Shown here: one piece after another, positions 43,246 to 54,870 of the stretch
Numbering within the stretch: position 1 is the stretch's first letter
Layout: each line of letters starts with the position of its first letter
NCBI GenBank assembly: GCA_029945375.1
Contig: CM057064.1
Coordinates: forward strand, 1-64,000
DNA: 64,000 bases
Source of the DNA: Agaricus subrufescens
Taxonomy: Eukaryota; Basidiomycota; Agaricomycetes; Agaricales; Agaricaceae
Direction: 5' to 3'
Program-made: the position numbers and the translations under genes
The notes under the pieces: model-generated
Database searches by the model: none
Seen by the model: the letters and a program-made list of their open reading frames with translations, nothing else
Told to the model about the DNA's origin: nothing

Positions 43246-44854
43246 CAGTGATGGACAAAAGGGTTGCAATGTTTGGCACCCCTTCAAAGATACCAGTATA
43301 GCGTAAGAACTATTAACTATGGAGTTACGTGAGTAGTACCGCCTGATAGCCCTGCTTCTGTGCTTTCCCACAATATGCATATCATTATGTAATACTCAAT
43401 ATTGATGGAGTTATAGGCATTTTCTTGACAAAAGTCCATTGCAACCCTTTTGTCCGTCTCAGTCAAGGTTGAACAAAGTCACCTGACTTTGTTGATTGAC
43501 AGGGAAATTCAGCACAGCCACAATCAACAAACATGAAAATCAGCACAGCCACCTCTCCTATATATATAACAGCCATCATTGACTCACTCCTTAGCCATGA
43601 AGCCCCTTACAACCAGTCAGCTCTCTCACATCCTCCATCTGCTTGACTCTGGAGCATCTGCTCATCACATCTCTGCTACAACTGGTCTACACCTCTCTAC
43701 TATATCCAGAGTCAGGTCTAAGCACAGACCTGAGCTTGCCAAGCCCACTGGTGGCTGTCCCAAGCTACTTTCTCCTTCAGATACCCACTATGTCATCCGC
43801 TTAATCACCTCCCAGAAAGCTGACAATGCCTCCCAAGTCAAAAGAATGCTTACCCATACACTCCCCCACTCAGTATCTTCAAAGACTATTCGCAGAAATC
43901 TTTCCCATGCTGGCATGAAGGCTGCAGTTAAGGTTAAATGTCCTCTTCTTACTGCTAAGCATAAGAGGGACAGGTTGGAGTGGGCTATAGAGCATAGAAA
44001 CTGGACTGTGCATGACTGGAAGAGTATTGTATGGTCTGATGAGACTAAGATCAATTGTCTAGGCTCAGATGGGAGGAAGTGGGTATGGAAAAAACAGGGG
44101 GAGAGCTTGAATGATAGGCTGGTGTCTGGGACTCTGAAGTTTGGAGGGGGATCTTTGATGATGTGGGGTTGTATGTTCTGGGAAGGATGTGGCTATGCAT
44201 GCCAGATTGAAGGTAAGATGGATGGTGAACTGTATGTTGAGATTTTGGAGGAGAACCTGGAGGCTAGCCTGGAGTATTATGGGAAAAAGAGGGAGGATTT
44301 CACCTTTCAGCAGGATAATGACCCCAAACACAGGTCCAAAAAAGCTCAAAACTGGTTCAAAGACAAGGGAATTGATGTTTTACCATGGCCTGCACAGTCT
44401 CCTGATCTTAACCCCATTGAACACCTGTGGAATTATCTCAAACTCAGGCTTGAGGAGTATGAAGAAGCACCAAGGGGGATAAAGGAACTTTGGGAGAGGG
44501 TGGATATAGAGTGGAACAAGATAGAACCAGAGGTGTGTCAGAATCTGATAGAAAGTATGCCTAGGAGAGTGGAAGCAGTGATTCAGGCCAAGGGAGGGTA
44601 TACAAAGTACTGAATAGTAGAGATTTGTACTTTGTGACTGAGATGGACAAAAGGGTTGCAATGGACTTTTGTCAAGAAACTGCCTATAACTCCATCAATA
44701 TTGAGTATTACATAATAATATGCATATTGTGGGAAAGCACAGAAGCAGGGCTATCAGACGGTACCACTCACGTGACTCCATAGTTAATAGTTCCCACGCT
44801 ATGGCGGTATCTTTGAAGGAGTGCCAAACATTGCAACCCTTTTGTCCGTCACTG
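43246..44854 (+). mobile_element. Tc1/mariner transposon, complete
   Basis: 1,609 bp between TA dinucleotides (43244-43245 and 44855-44856), with 220-bp terminal inverted repeats (43246-43465 and 44635-44854). Ends are CAGTGATGGACAAAAGGG on the left and CAGTGACGGACAAAAGGG, inverted, on the right. Each arm carries a second, inverted copy of the end motif at its inner border. A single intact transposase gene lies between the arms. It is inserted in the CACTA transposase pseudogene. Confidence 0.95.
43597..44613 (+). CDS. Tc1-family transposase (DD34E)
   Basis: 338 residues from the ATG at 43597, close to the usual Tc1 length. The N-terminal ~120 residues form paired helix-turn-helix domains (SGASAHHISATTGLHLSTIS; KTIRRNLSHAGM). 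The catalytic triad is complete: the Asp of WSDETKIN, the Asp of FQQDNDPKHRSK, and the Glu of SPDLNPIEHLWNYLK, with 34 residues between the last two. The enzyme cuts at the inverted repeats and inserts at TA. A TATATATAAC box lies at about 43560-43569. No frameshift or stop is seen, so it may still be functional. The frame also extends six codons upstream to a TTG, but the ATG is the natural start. Confidence 0.95.
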   Translation: MKPLTTSQLSHILHLLDSGASAHHISATTGLHLSTISRVRSKHRPELAKPTGGCPKLLSPSDTHYVIRLITSQKADNASQVKRMLTHTLPHSVSSKTIRRNLSHAGMKAAVKVKCPLLTAKHKRDRLEWAIEHRNWTVHDWKSIVWSDETKINCLGSDGRKWVWKKQGESLNDRLVSGTLKFGGGSLMMWGCMFWEGCGYACQIEGKMDGELYVEILEENLEASLEYYGKKREDFTFQQDNDPKHRSKKAQNWFKDKGIDVLPWPAQSPDLNPIEHLWNYLKLRLEEYEEAPRGIKELWERVDIEWNKIEPEVCQNLIESMPRRVEAVIQAKGGYTKY

Positions 44855-45159
44855 TACTCATTGATGAAACATGAAGGGTGCTGGTGGGATATCTGACACC
44901 TTTTTTCTCATCTTGCCTTATCAATATGCAAGTTTGGAGCCAGAGATACAGGACAAGCCAACTCCGTGGCCCTTCTTTTGCACTGAACATTTCACCTCTG
45001 TTCCTGGTCATCTGTACTGCAAAACATTTCTTCCACCCATTATACTGCACTTTGATCACATGCTTGGCCACTTTGTGTCAGCTGATATAGATTACTCAGA
45101 TGGTTCAAGAGTCAAGATTTTTCAAGCTATTCCACTTATCAAGGTGAGTGTCCTGACGC

Positions 45160-46505
45160 TGATATGGCCCATGCCGTTTTACACATAGAAAATGTGCTAG
45201 CTAGTATTTACAAGGGTATAACACCCACTAGCTAAGGTGCAGGGTCAGAACCTAACCATCTCTTGCCACCTCAATAAGTATATCTTGCAGTCTAATAAAC
45301 CTGCCTTCACTCTTATATGGGAAAACTGTACTGTGTAAGGCAAATATAGTCACTAGCTACCAGGAATGATCTGAGTAGAGGCATTAGATCGGGTAGTGAC
45401 AACTAGTTAGGCCAAAATACAACTGTGTTGCTCTAGCTACCTAGACAAAACATCGATTTATGCTTAGCTAAAACTACAGATCATTCATCTGGAGATATAC
45501 TCTTCGAAGCAGTTGATCCACAGAAGGCATCAGCTCAGACAGGGAGTGGCTATCATGCAAACTAGCAAGCTGAAATCCCATCAGATTATCATGGACCCAC
45601 TAGCTAGCCGGACATATCACCAATTAGGATTCTCATCACATATTGATAATGAATCTGAGCAGGTAGAACATTCAGCCAAGTGGCCCTTGACATTCTGAAA
45701 CCTGACAACGTACCCACGTGGAGCCCAGGGGTAGCACAATGAAGACTAGCTACCATTGTTAGATGGAAGGGGTAAGGTGCTAAGTGACGTCAGACAGTGC
45801 CTGCTCCAACCATGATTATTGGCATGGATAGGATCTATCTGTACCCTCAGCCCAGTCCATATGATACCCTTAGTAATAGTAGAACTAATTTGTTAATATT
45901 TGTATGCATAATGTGAATATAAAAAGCCCTCTAGCTAGTGTCAAGAAAGGCAAGCAATCTCCTACCCATGTCTAGCTTTGAGGATCATGATTTGTAAAGT
46001 AGTGATCTAATAAGTGAATAACAACTAGCTTGTGAGAGAGCTTCTAGAAAAACTCAGACTAGTTCAGCAGTTCACATTGTAGATGTTACCTGTTCAGAGA
46101 ATTCACTAAGTTGCCAGTGATACAATAGTTTAAGAGACTAGCTAGGCTATCATTGCATGCTTATATCCAGCAGAGGTGTAAGTCAGTGCTAGCTTGAGTT
46201 GTAATTGTGAAGTTGGTGGTTAACCGGTGAGTTATATCATTGCAGCTCTTCATTAAATGTCATTGGTGGCACTTAGCTTGGCTACAACACAGTAGCCAGA
46301 GTTCTAAGTTCACATAGCCCTTTGGCCCATTCGCAGCTAGAACAAGTTTGAGGATTCTTTGGTTTGGAATTCCTTCTTTATTAACCTTTTAACTTCGAAA
46401 TAACCTTTTCTCTTGAATATCTTGCATTTACGAGTACTAGTTAGTGGAGTGTGGTGTGGTTTATAAACTAGCTACACCTTTAATGTTCCATTTACTGCCT
46501 CTACA
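45160..46505 (-). mobile_element. Solo LTR C, 1.35 kb
   Basis: TGATATGGCC...CTCTACA, the inverse orientation of copy B, with a perfect 4-bp duplication ACGC (45156-45159 and 46506-46509). It is collinear with copies A and B. Confidence 0.9.
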
Positions 46506-46530
46506 ACGCTGTGGTTTATTGTCTAGATAC

Positions 46531-48585
46531 TCACCTGATCCCAGTGACAGTGTGGGCAAGGGGCTGCTTTGGTATTATTTCTGATGTGTCTCCGGCTTTA
46601 AAAGCTGAAACTTTTTCACTGTTTCAATGTATCTCAGCTGGACTTGCCTTGATTTTCAAATATTGTGGTCCAACAATACATGAACATGACCACACAATTC
46701 AATCTTGAAGTCTGGTATCATGATTGAGACACAATATAAGTAGGCATTGTGACAAATTGTGGAAATTCTGGATGAGTGAACTCTTTCTCTTCCTCCCTGT
46801 TATGAAACTGCATGCCCACAAATTTCCCATCATCTTTGCCACACTCTCTAATGGATCAAAAATGGCCTTTTTGGCATTCAATCTATTTAATTTGGATGGA
46901 ATGGCCCTTATGGCCTTCCATTGTACTGTAGATGAGCCACTTGTGCATCTACACTTCAAGTTTGCAAGCCCTCCAAAGGTGGAATGCCATTGTGAATACA
47001 CCTGTACATATGCTCGTGCTCCCCCAGCTTGACTTGGAGTGCACCTCAAATCTCAGCATAAGTTCATTTCTCACCCTGAGTTGTGCTAATGACTATTCTG
47101 GCCTTGGCTCGTTGTTCTTGATGGCTACTGCAAGCTTTTACTGTCATTCTGGAATGGAAACATTGACTTTCCATCACCACCTTGTAATGCACTCTATGAT
47201 TCCAGGGCCCAAATCATTAGCAGTCATGGTCATCCTATCCATTCCCCCCCCCCACCTGGCTTCAAGCAACATATGTAATTATCATTTAAGCGCCACACAA
47301 TACCTTTCTGTTGTATTTTTCTAGGATTCTCAGCTGCACTAGCCTAGCACAACTTACAGATTATTTGATCAATGCAATTTTAGCTGGTCACCATTTTGGT
47401 TGAGAACAAGTATATCTTTACTAAATTCTTACTTTCAGTAAGGCCACAGTAGTAGTAGTTGAAACAAGGCACACATAGACAAGGGTGGTGCCAATATACT
47501 CCTCAAAACTCTATAGGCAGTATGCAAGTTGTAAGGTACACTGACACTGCAAATCTGACACAACTCACCTGCCCATCTAGTCTCCTCATCGGCATCATAA
47601 CCCTCATCAGTGGTGCTGCCTATATCCTCAATCTCCTCTCATGCTTTGTATTGGCTGCTCTCATCTGCACCTCTAACAGCATTCTCTCCTTGTTCTTCAT
47701 ATGTATCACTCCCACCTTTGGAGCCCTCCACATTCAATGTATCCCCATCCCAAACTTCAGAGTCAACATCTGGACAGTTTGGGATCATCTCCTCTTCACT
47801 CACAGAAGGCTGATTACCATTTGTTGTTTTGTACAGTGCCTCTAGCCACACTTTGGTCTGTATCCCACCCCACACTCCATCTTTTTCACTCAAATCTTTT
47901 CTGTTTTCACCTGTAAAAGGTTCCTTGTCAACACTAAATAGCATGGCATGCATGAAATCCATACCTCTGACACAGTTCTTGGCTGCATCTGTCATGGTTT
48001 ATGCTGTAGGGCTTACAGTCTGAAAGGGAAGGACTGGATGTAGACTTTGAAATAGCAGACACTCCGAGCAGGCTTGGTTTACCAATGTTTGGCTGGAGCA
48101 TTGGTACCAATAATCATTTAGTTGAGCCTCACTAAGGTTTGTTAACAATTTTGACAATTGAGACTTGTGTTTCTGTTGAGCTGACCCAATTTATGCTGGT
48201 GCAAAAGTTGCTTACCAGATGGCTCATCAGGACAATTCTAAGGTCCATCTTTTTATTTGCTCTAAATCTTTTTTGCAAAAATCATGTCAGGAGTGGCTCA
48301 ACCAACTCACAATTTCAGTAGTCAATGCAATTCTGCTTTAGCTGGACCATGCTCAATTGTTGGATTCATGACTTGACCAATCTTTTGCTTAATGTGACCT
48401 TCAGTCACATGTTATATTCAATTAAACAACTGTCTTATTGAAGCACTGTTGGAATAAGAGGTAAGAAAATAACTAAATGAACTTTGCATTTCAATTTGAT
48501 AAGTCCACTGACTTATCAAAATTGTTTTGGGCAAATAGTTAATATAAGGCCTGGATAAGCCACATGTATTATTAATAATTTTTTT
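46531..48585. other. Decayed region without an assignable gene
   Basis: Short frames on both strands. The most protein-like is a 118-residue acidic minus-strand frame (47995-47639; DGVWGGIQTKVWLEALYKTT, PDVDSEVWDGDTLNVEG). No family is recognised. CpG is scarce. Confidence 0.3.
47639..47995 (-). CDS. Acidic hypothetical ORF
   Basis: 118 residues, hydrophilic and acidic in the second half (SVSEEEMIPNCPDVDSEVWD). No domain recognised and no neighbours that explain it. It could be a fragment of a decayed repetitive gene or chance. Confidence 0.25.
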   Translation of the reverse strand: MTDAAKNCVRGMDFMHAMLFSVDKEPFTGENRKDLSEKDGVWGGIQTKVWLEALYKTTNGNQPSVSEEEMIPNCPDVDSEVWDGDTLNVEGSKGGSDTYEEQGENAVRGADESSQYKA

Positions 48586-48590
48586 GAAAC
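48586..48590. repeat. Flank of LTR X: GAAAC (target duplication whose partner is at 60758-60762)
   Basis: The other side of LTR X reads TAGTG instead. The matching copy of GAAAC is found inverted beside LTR Y. Confidence 0.85.
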
Positions 48591-49152
48591 TGTCACAGAT
48601 TTGGAATTATATCTTACCAACGGCTGATCCGATTCTTACGAATTGGGCACCGTTGGAAAGCCCTGATCAGACCGTTTCTACTGATACCCATATCACCCGA
48701 AACGGCCCAGTAGTTGTTGAGATATTCAACGTTCTTTATTCTCTGTGCCATAAGTTAGAAGACCTTAATTACCTAATTGTTCTAGAGCAGTCCAGGCCAT
48801 TCTAGAACATTCTAGAACCTTCTAGAATGTTCTCTATCACATCATTATTGCACCATTACCCAGAGTAACCCAGAGTAACTCAGAGTAGTAAAGGGATCGT
48901 TCCTATTGGTTGGTTATTATTAGAGTAGCTAAACTTAGATACATAATTAGTCATGACTAGAGTCCCTGGGGTCATTGGTAGTGTCCTGGGTCCTTCTCAG
49001 ATGTGTATATAAGTAGCTTGTCTTGGTGTCCTTAAGACCCAGACTTAACAACATCAGTTGTGCTTTGTCATCTCATCTCTCTGCTTATCTAAGATCACTG
49101 CTCTTTCCCCATTTATCTTTCAAGGTTACTTAGGTAAGCAAGATTTGTGATA
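48591..49152 (+). mobile_element. LTR X (562 bp), heat-shock-element LTR, left inversion breakpoint
   Basis: It starts TGTCACAGATTTGG and ends ATTTGTGATA (probably once GTGACA). It is an inverted near-identical copy of 60763-61331. It contains a TATATAAG box near 49006-49013 and an array of heat-shock-factor half-sites upstream of it. No internal region is attached, so it was a solo LTR. Its flanks do not match each other (GAAAC left, TAGTG right) but match those of LTR Y crosswise. Confidence 0.9.
48800..48832 (+). promoter_or_regulatory. Heat-shock element array in LTR X
   Basis: Seven alternating half-sites TTC/GAA, each separated by exactly two bases (TTC at 48800, 48810, 48820 and 48830; GAA at 48805, 48815 and 48825). 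This is the canonical binding pattern for trimeric heat-shock factor, about 175 bp upstream of the LTR's TATA box. LTR Y has the same array at about 61083-61115. Confidence 0.7.
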
Positions 49153-49311
49153 TAGTGGTATAAGTGCTTAAAAGGACAAGAAGTACTCAGTCAGTATGCA
49201 ATTTTACTTTTCACAAGTACCTCTCCTTTTGAAAAAAATATGCTTTTTGTACTTGTGTCAAGTAACATAAGTAGGAAAAGTACCAAAAAGTATTTTGACG
49301 TTTTCCTGATG
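49153..49311 (-). mobile_element. MITE, first half (separated from its other half by the inversion)
   Basis: On the minus strand it starts CATCAGGAAAACGTCAAAA at 49311. The matching inverted terminus is at 61508-61534 beside LTR Y. The flanking TA (49312-49313) belongs to the Copia reverse transcriptase/RNase H gene that it interrupts. Together with 61332-61534 it makes an element of about 357 bp that had received LTR Y. Confidence 0.75.
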
Positions 49312-52300
49312 TAGGCAATAATTGCTTCGTTAGAAGCACCATTATAATTGAGTCTATATTTGCCTGTGGCATATAGATAGCAAAGAACATGTAGACCTTG
49401 GTCATAGTGTTCTTATGCTGGGTTAGCACATTGCTGACTCAATTTAACCATTGCATAGGCTATGTCAGGCCTAGAACCGATCATTAGGTACATTAGTGAT
49501 CCAACTAATTGTTGATACTTCTGTTTGAAAATGAGTGTCGCAATGCCTTCGAATTTATTAAAGGTGAATCCTGAAGAGAGAGGTGTCTTGGTAGGTTTAG
49601 ACGAAATCTCAAATCTTTCAAGGATTTTATTGAGGTAATTGACTTGGTCTATAAAGAGTCGTCAATTTTCTCGATCCCTTTGAATTCTCATTCCTAAGAA
49701 TTCTTTGGTTTCACCTAAATCTCGGCATTCCCATTTTAACATGAATCTGCATTTTAGGTCTATAAAGACTGCAGTTTGTTTCCCTATTATGGCTACGTCA
49801 TCAATGTAAACTAATGCAATGATGAGTTGCTTCGTTTCTTTGTCAATGTAATAGTATACCCCTGCATCTGATGCACATTGCTTAAAGCCTAGTTCTTTCA
49901 TAGAGGCGGTTAATTCATGCTACCAAGCTAAGCCAGATTGCTTCAGGCCATATAATGCACCGGTTAATTTCCAGACTTTTCCTTGATGATCATGGAAACC
50001 TTCCAGTTCTTCCATGTAAATTTCTTCTTTGAGTTTTCCATATAAGTCTGCTGCTTTGACATCGACACTCTCAATTTCCCAATCTTCTAGTGCAGCAACA
50101 CTGAAGATGAGGCGAGCAGTCTCATATCGTACAACAGGGGAAAATAACTCATTGAAGTCAATTCCTTCAATTTGAGAGAACCCTTTAGCGACAAGTCGAG
50201 CACATTTCTGTTACGATCTATTTTTGATACCGTCCCCTGACCCAGGACCATATGCTACCACTTCCTTATCCATGTACTTGTCTCCCATGTTTACTCAGCA
50301 CCGTTCTCACTGTTAGTCAGACACCTCAGGTATACTTACTCAGCCCGACTTCTACTTCTTTATTAGGTAGTCAACTCCTCTATAAGTAGCGTAGTCATAC
50401 CCTGTATTTCCTTACGCTTTACCAACTCGCTATTTTCCCTTATCACTCTCAAGTCTTTGCCTTAAGTTGCAACCTGAGCTAATTGCTATAAGGTCGTAAC
50501 AATTTCTGGCCATCAGACTTTATGTTAAAGACCCATCTATTTTTAATAGCTTTTCTTCCTTCCCAAGTTTAACTATTTCATAAACTCCTTGCTTTTTTTA
50601 AGGCTTGGAGCTCCTCCAGGCATGCTGCAATCCAGTCTTACTGTTCATCCCGAGGTATTTTCTCAAGGTCTCTATAAGTGACTGGAATGATGGCTTTTGC
50701 CAATAGAGTGGAAATGAATTCCTTTCCCCCCTCACTTGTAAGACATTTTAGTTGTTGATCTTCTGTTTCTGGAATTTTAGGTAAGGGTTTATTTTTACCC
50801 ATCACCATTCCCATCAGATCATCGACATCTTCTCCATCAGAATGCCAATGTGGTCAGTCAATTCTTTTTGATGGAGGTGCAGAAGGGTCTGGTTGCTCTT
50901 TTGAAGTGATTGAGCCTGGCCAGTCTTTGCTGCTTTGTCTTTCAATGTCTACGGGATTTGATCTTTCACCATAGACATTTCCCAGTCTTACTGGGGGTTG
51001 CTGTTGTCTTGTCAATCTTCTTGGAGGGAATCCTTCTGGAAGAACAAAGGGAGGTCTATTAGGTAATGACCTTTCTCTTCTTATGACTGGAGGTTGTTCC
51101 CTGGGAATTGACCTTGGGCTCAGAGAAGAGCTTGGACTCGGAGTAGGTACTCTCATTTTTCCTTTCTCTTGAGTAGAGAAGCGGGGAGGAGTACTAGGAG
51201 GAGGTTGGACTTCTCCTGGATCTAAGTCAGAAGGGGTAGATGGTGGCGGTTGCAGATCAAATCTATTTTCATCATGATAGTCGATTGGTTGATGGTGTCC
51301 CTTTGAATTTCCAATATCATAATCAAAGGATTCATGGTCATCATCAGGTGGTGGACTGTCATCACAAGGTGGGGTAGGATTTGATGGTCTCTCTTGGTTA
51401 GAGGAAGAAGGGTGATGATATTGGCTATGCCGAAAATCATTCATCAGTTTTGGTGTGAAAGAATCTGAGAAATTGGGATCATACTCTAAGGGTTTTAGAG
51501 GATCTTCTTCTGAGGATGATGAATCGTCAGTTCCATTGTCTCAAAGCATTCTCTTCTCTAGTTCACCAGGTTTGTAATCTGGACAGAACGGAAAGATTTG
51601 TTCATCAAAGATTGCAGATCTTGATCTGAATACAGTTCTATTGGATTTATGTCGGAAGAATAAATAGCTTCCATCTGGAGCATATCCAATGAATGTCATG
51701 AATTCAGATCAAGGTGAAAGCTTATTAATTTGCTTTTCTTCTGGTATGAATGCATATGCACCACATCCAAATACTCGGAGGTGATTTAAGTCAATCTTTT
51801 CATATCCAAAGTATTGGTGGGGAGTCTGCCAATTTAGGTGACACATTGGTGTGTTATTGTAAACATGAACGGCTGCTGAAATAGCAAATTCCCAATGGGA
51901 ATTAGGTAAGCAGGCATGTAGCTGCATTGCCTGTTCTTTTTTGAGCAAGGTGTGATTTAGTCTTTCTGCATGACCATTTTGTTGGTGTGCATAAGGGACC
52001 GTTGTTTGGTGGTCCATCGCATTGTCAAGGAAGAAATCCTTGAGGCCTCGAGATACATATTCTCCACCATTATCTGTCCGGAATTGGAAACAACAAACAC
52101 CTTGTGATTGCCACATTTTGTGTACATAGGCTTCTATGTACCTTGGTACATCAGCTTTGTTCCTTATTAGGACAATTGTGCAGGTGGATGAGTAATCATC
52201 CAAGAAGGTCAGTACCCATTTATATTTGGAATATGACTTGATCAGCATTTTGAGAAGATCAGAATGTGTCATCTTGCCAATTGCTTTAGCTCATTTTGGG

Positions 52301-54644
52301 TTTGGTTGAAAAGGTTTCTGATTTTGTTTGCCTAGCATGCAGCCTTTGCATACATGGTCAGAAGCTTTTGGAATTGTGATCCATTTGCTGGAGCATTCAG
52401 GTACTTTGTTCAGAGCAAAATCTGAACAGTGTCCAAATCTTTGATGCCAGACTTCATAAGTGATCTCGTTAACACTTACTTTATTGACATTGTAAGCATC
52501 ATTTTTAATGATGTGGGATTGAACATAATGGAGGTTTTGAGCTCCTCCAGGAACTTTTTGGACCATTAAAGCAGGGTTCCCATGTCTATCATATAGAATG
52601 GTTTGATCTGTTTTGCCAATAGATGTCCAACCCATATTTAAATATGTGTTGACAGATAATATCCTTTCCTGTAATTCCTCAGCATATTTGACCCTGGTTA
52701 CAGTGTTTCACATGAGGTATGTATTTCTGTCAGTCATATTATAGACTTTGTACTCTATCATTACAGTTCCAACAGCAGTTATTTTTATATTGTTGTTATT
52801 ATGTGTGGTTCCTGCATCTCCGTAATCACCAGTTACATAATCTAGGAAGTCATCAAGGTTATTTGTAAAATGTCGTGATGCTCCTGAATCTAGTAACCAT
52901 CTGATCAGAAAGTCGTTGTTTATAGGTGTGATGCCACTTATACTAGGCAGATTGCCGGTGCTATGATTATCTGGTGTTCTGGCTTCTTGAGGTTCAGCAG
53001 AGTCCTCATTTACTTCCTCAGATATAGAAGTGAAGCAACAGGGAGGTGTATTAATACAATATACAGCCAGTGTACTACTAGAGTCTCTTCCTACATCTGA
53101 ATAGTAGGGGACATCTCTGGCCTGTATAAGGTTAGCTGTTTGATAATCATTTATAGATTGGATCACATACTTGTATCATCAATCTTTACATCCTCAGTTT
53201 CGCTTCCCAGGGACACAGTTTTGAGATCAAAGCTCTTTGGAGCTTCTTCCCTTATTGCCTTGTCGATGGGGTCAACAATTATTGGCTCTTGGGGGAGCTC
53301 CTCCCTTTCCAGTTTCTCTTTTAGAGCCTGGTAGCAGAAGGCGCTGCGCATCTCTGTGTACCTTTGCATGTATGGAGACATGGGACTTTCCGTGTGCTTC
53401 CGCATTGCGGTTGCCTCTTCTTCTTCCCAAAACTTTCAGAGCATTTCTGCTTTTGAAATTGGTAAGGGGGTAGTAGAAGTTTCTCCACCATTCTTGGATT
53501 GCATCCTGTCCTTGTAGAGTTTGAGGGCACACTCCTTTGTGAGTGCTGCTCTGGACGGGTACAGTCTGGGTCACAGGTCAAGGGTGATCTGCGAAGTTGA
53601 ATTATGCTCTACCTTCTTTGGGAGCGTTGATGAGGTTGCAACTCCAAGAGCGCTAACCTGTGGTTGGCCCGTGGCAGGGGCAAAAAGAGTCAAGGTCTGC
53701 GGCGAGTAGTCGTCAAGCTGCAGAACGCCAGTGGAGGCAATTATTTCATTTACCTGAGGCTGAGGCTTTTTCCTCCCTTGGCAAGTCTTCTTCTGTGGAC
53801 CAGCAGAATTCCTCTGCTGTGGTTGTTGTTGCTGCTGTTGCTGCTGACCATTATTAGGTCGCTGCATAGGCTGCTGTTGTCCTTTATATTGTTGCCATTG
53901 GGGCTTCTTAAAGCCTCCTTGTTTGACACCAGAGAAGCGGTTCACCTGGGGGTGATTGTTGGACAGGTGCTGATTATACTCTTGTAAAATCACGGCTCTG
54001 ACTGCTTGGAAGGTTATGTCAGGGATGTTCCCTTTGGTGGCCAAGAAGGATGATGCGATCTTCCAATGCTCTGGTATAGCACCAAGCAGGGACATCACCA
54101 TTACTAATTCTGGAATATCTACCCCAGTGCTTCAGAGCCTGGAATAGATTAACTCAAGGCTGGCTATTTCGGTCAATGGTTCCTTTGTTCTGGTAATTTG
54201 GAAATTAATAGTTTGCTGGTACAAGGCATAGATAGCTGATGGACCGGTTACACCATATGTCTTCTTGAGGAAGTTCCAAAGGTCTGCAGCAGAGTCAAAT
54301 CTCTGTGCAACTAAGCCTCTAGTGATTCTAGAATTTATCATAGCCCTTGCAGTATGAGAGAGATGTTCTCTCTCTGCAATGGCTTCTTTGATAGTATTGT
54401 TTTCCTCTTCAAGCTGTGCTATACCTTCAGCATAAGCATCTTGAGTTTGGGTTTCCAATTTGGGTGGTAGTTTGCATTTAGCTGGGATCATCCACTGGTT
54501 AAGGCAGACATTGTAGGCATTGTATGAGAACCCATTAGCTATTTGGAGGATAAGAATGTCAGCCATTTCATCCTTCCAGGTGCCATAATTCTTGGCTCCG
54601 GTAAGTTGTTCAACAGAATTGAGCAGAGCAATGACGTGAGACAT
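49312..54644 (-). pseudogene. Copia element gag-pol, main part (inverted relative to its 3' end)
   Basis: One polyprotein frame broken by stops. Gag starts MSHVIALLNSVEQLTGAKNY at 54644 and continues through a Gln-rich stretch (~53860-53800). Protease has WLLDSGASRHF (~52900), pre-integrase HQRFGHC and CKGCMLGKQ (52290-52635), integrase DNGGEYVSRGLKDF and QQNGHAERLNHTLL (51709-52272). A Pro/Ser-rich linker follows (51444-50854), then reverse transcriptase with YIDDVAIIGK (~49800), then RNase H start up to NEAIIAY (49312). The remainder of RNase H lies at 61537-61972 on the other strand. A solo LTR (50209-50501) is inserted in the reverse transcriptase. Confidence 0.9.
50209..50501 (+). mobile_element. 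Solo LTR E (293 bp) inside the Copia reverse transcriptase
   Basis: TGTTACGATC...GTCGTAACA with a perfect 5-bp duplication ATTTC (50204-50208 and 50502-50506). A CTCTATAAGTAG box at about 50382-50393 suggests plus orientation. It breaks the reverse-transcriptase frame. The ends are 7-bp inverted TGTTACG/CGTAACA. No other copy in the window. Confidence 0.85.
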
Positions 54645-54870
54645 GTTTGCTTGATTCTAATAATAGAAATCAGCAATTTATAGTGCAGGGGTAATCAGCC
54701 GATGTTGCTAGCAGTCTGATGTCATAGGTCTGTACACCTATATGGGTGACTCAGAATAGCAGTCAACCGTAGTTGGGAGATATAGCTATCTCACTACCAC
54801 TCAATTCCAGGTTACATGATCAACCTACTCTGCCAGTGCAAGTGCCCTTGCACATAGTGAGCTGGCGATT

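Larger units (their letters stand above)
40830..46530 (+). pseudogene. CACTA (EnSpm)-type transposase, C-terminal half, interrupted by four insertions
   Basis: Pieces at 40830-41385, 42745-42792, 42913-43245, 44857-45159 and 46510-46530 read in order. The first has LAHPGQARGGKLHADQW, FTINLPITLTWLWG, HMLRYLTTLWDLYPGIKI and ITLHFGNFLCCFGPTHGW, the conserved order in fungal CACTA-like transposases (K(L)xAxQW ... LHxxxFLxxFGPxHGWW). Later pieces have FSGDSQVVFHPLGQNS, SLRQIF, and FFLILPYQYASLEPEIQD, then AIPLIKV, the usual C-terminal domain. The insertions are solo LTR B, a hairpin MITE, a mariner element and solo LTR C. Catalytic residues lie upstream and were not located. Confidence 0.6.

Noticed and set aside
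41390..46505. Inversion between solo LTRs B and C, which are also inverted copies
   Set aside because: Both keep their own matching 4-bp flanks (GCAC and ACGC), so no exchange took place there.
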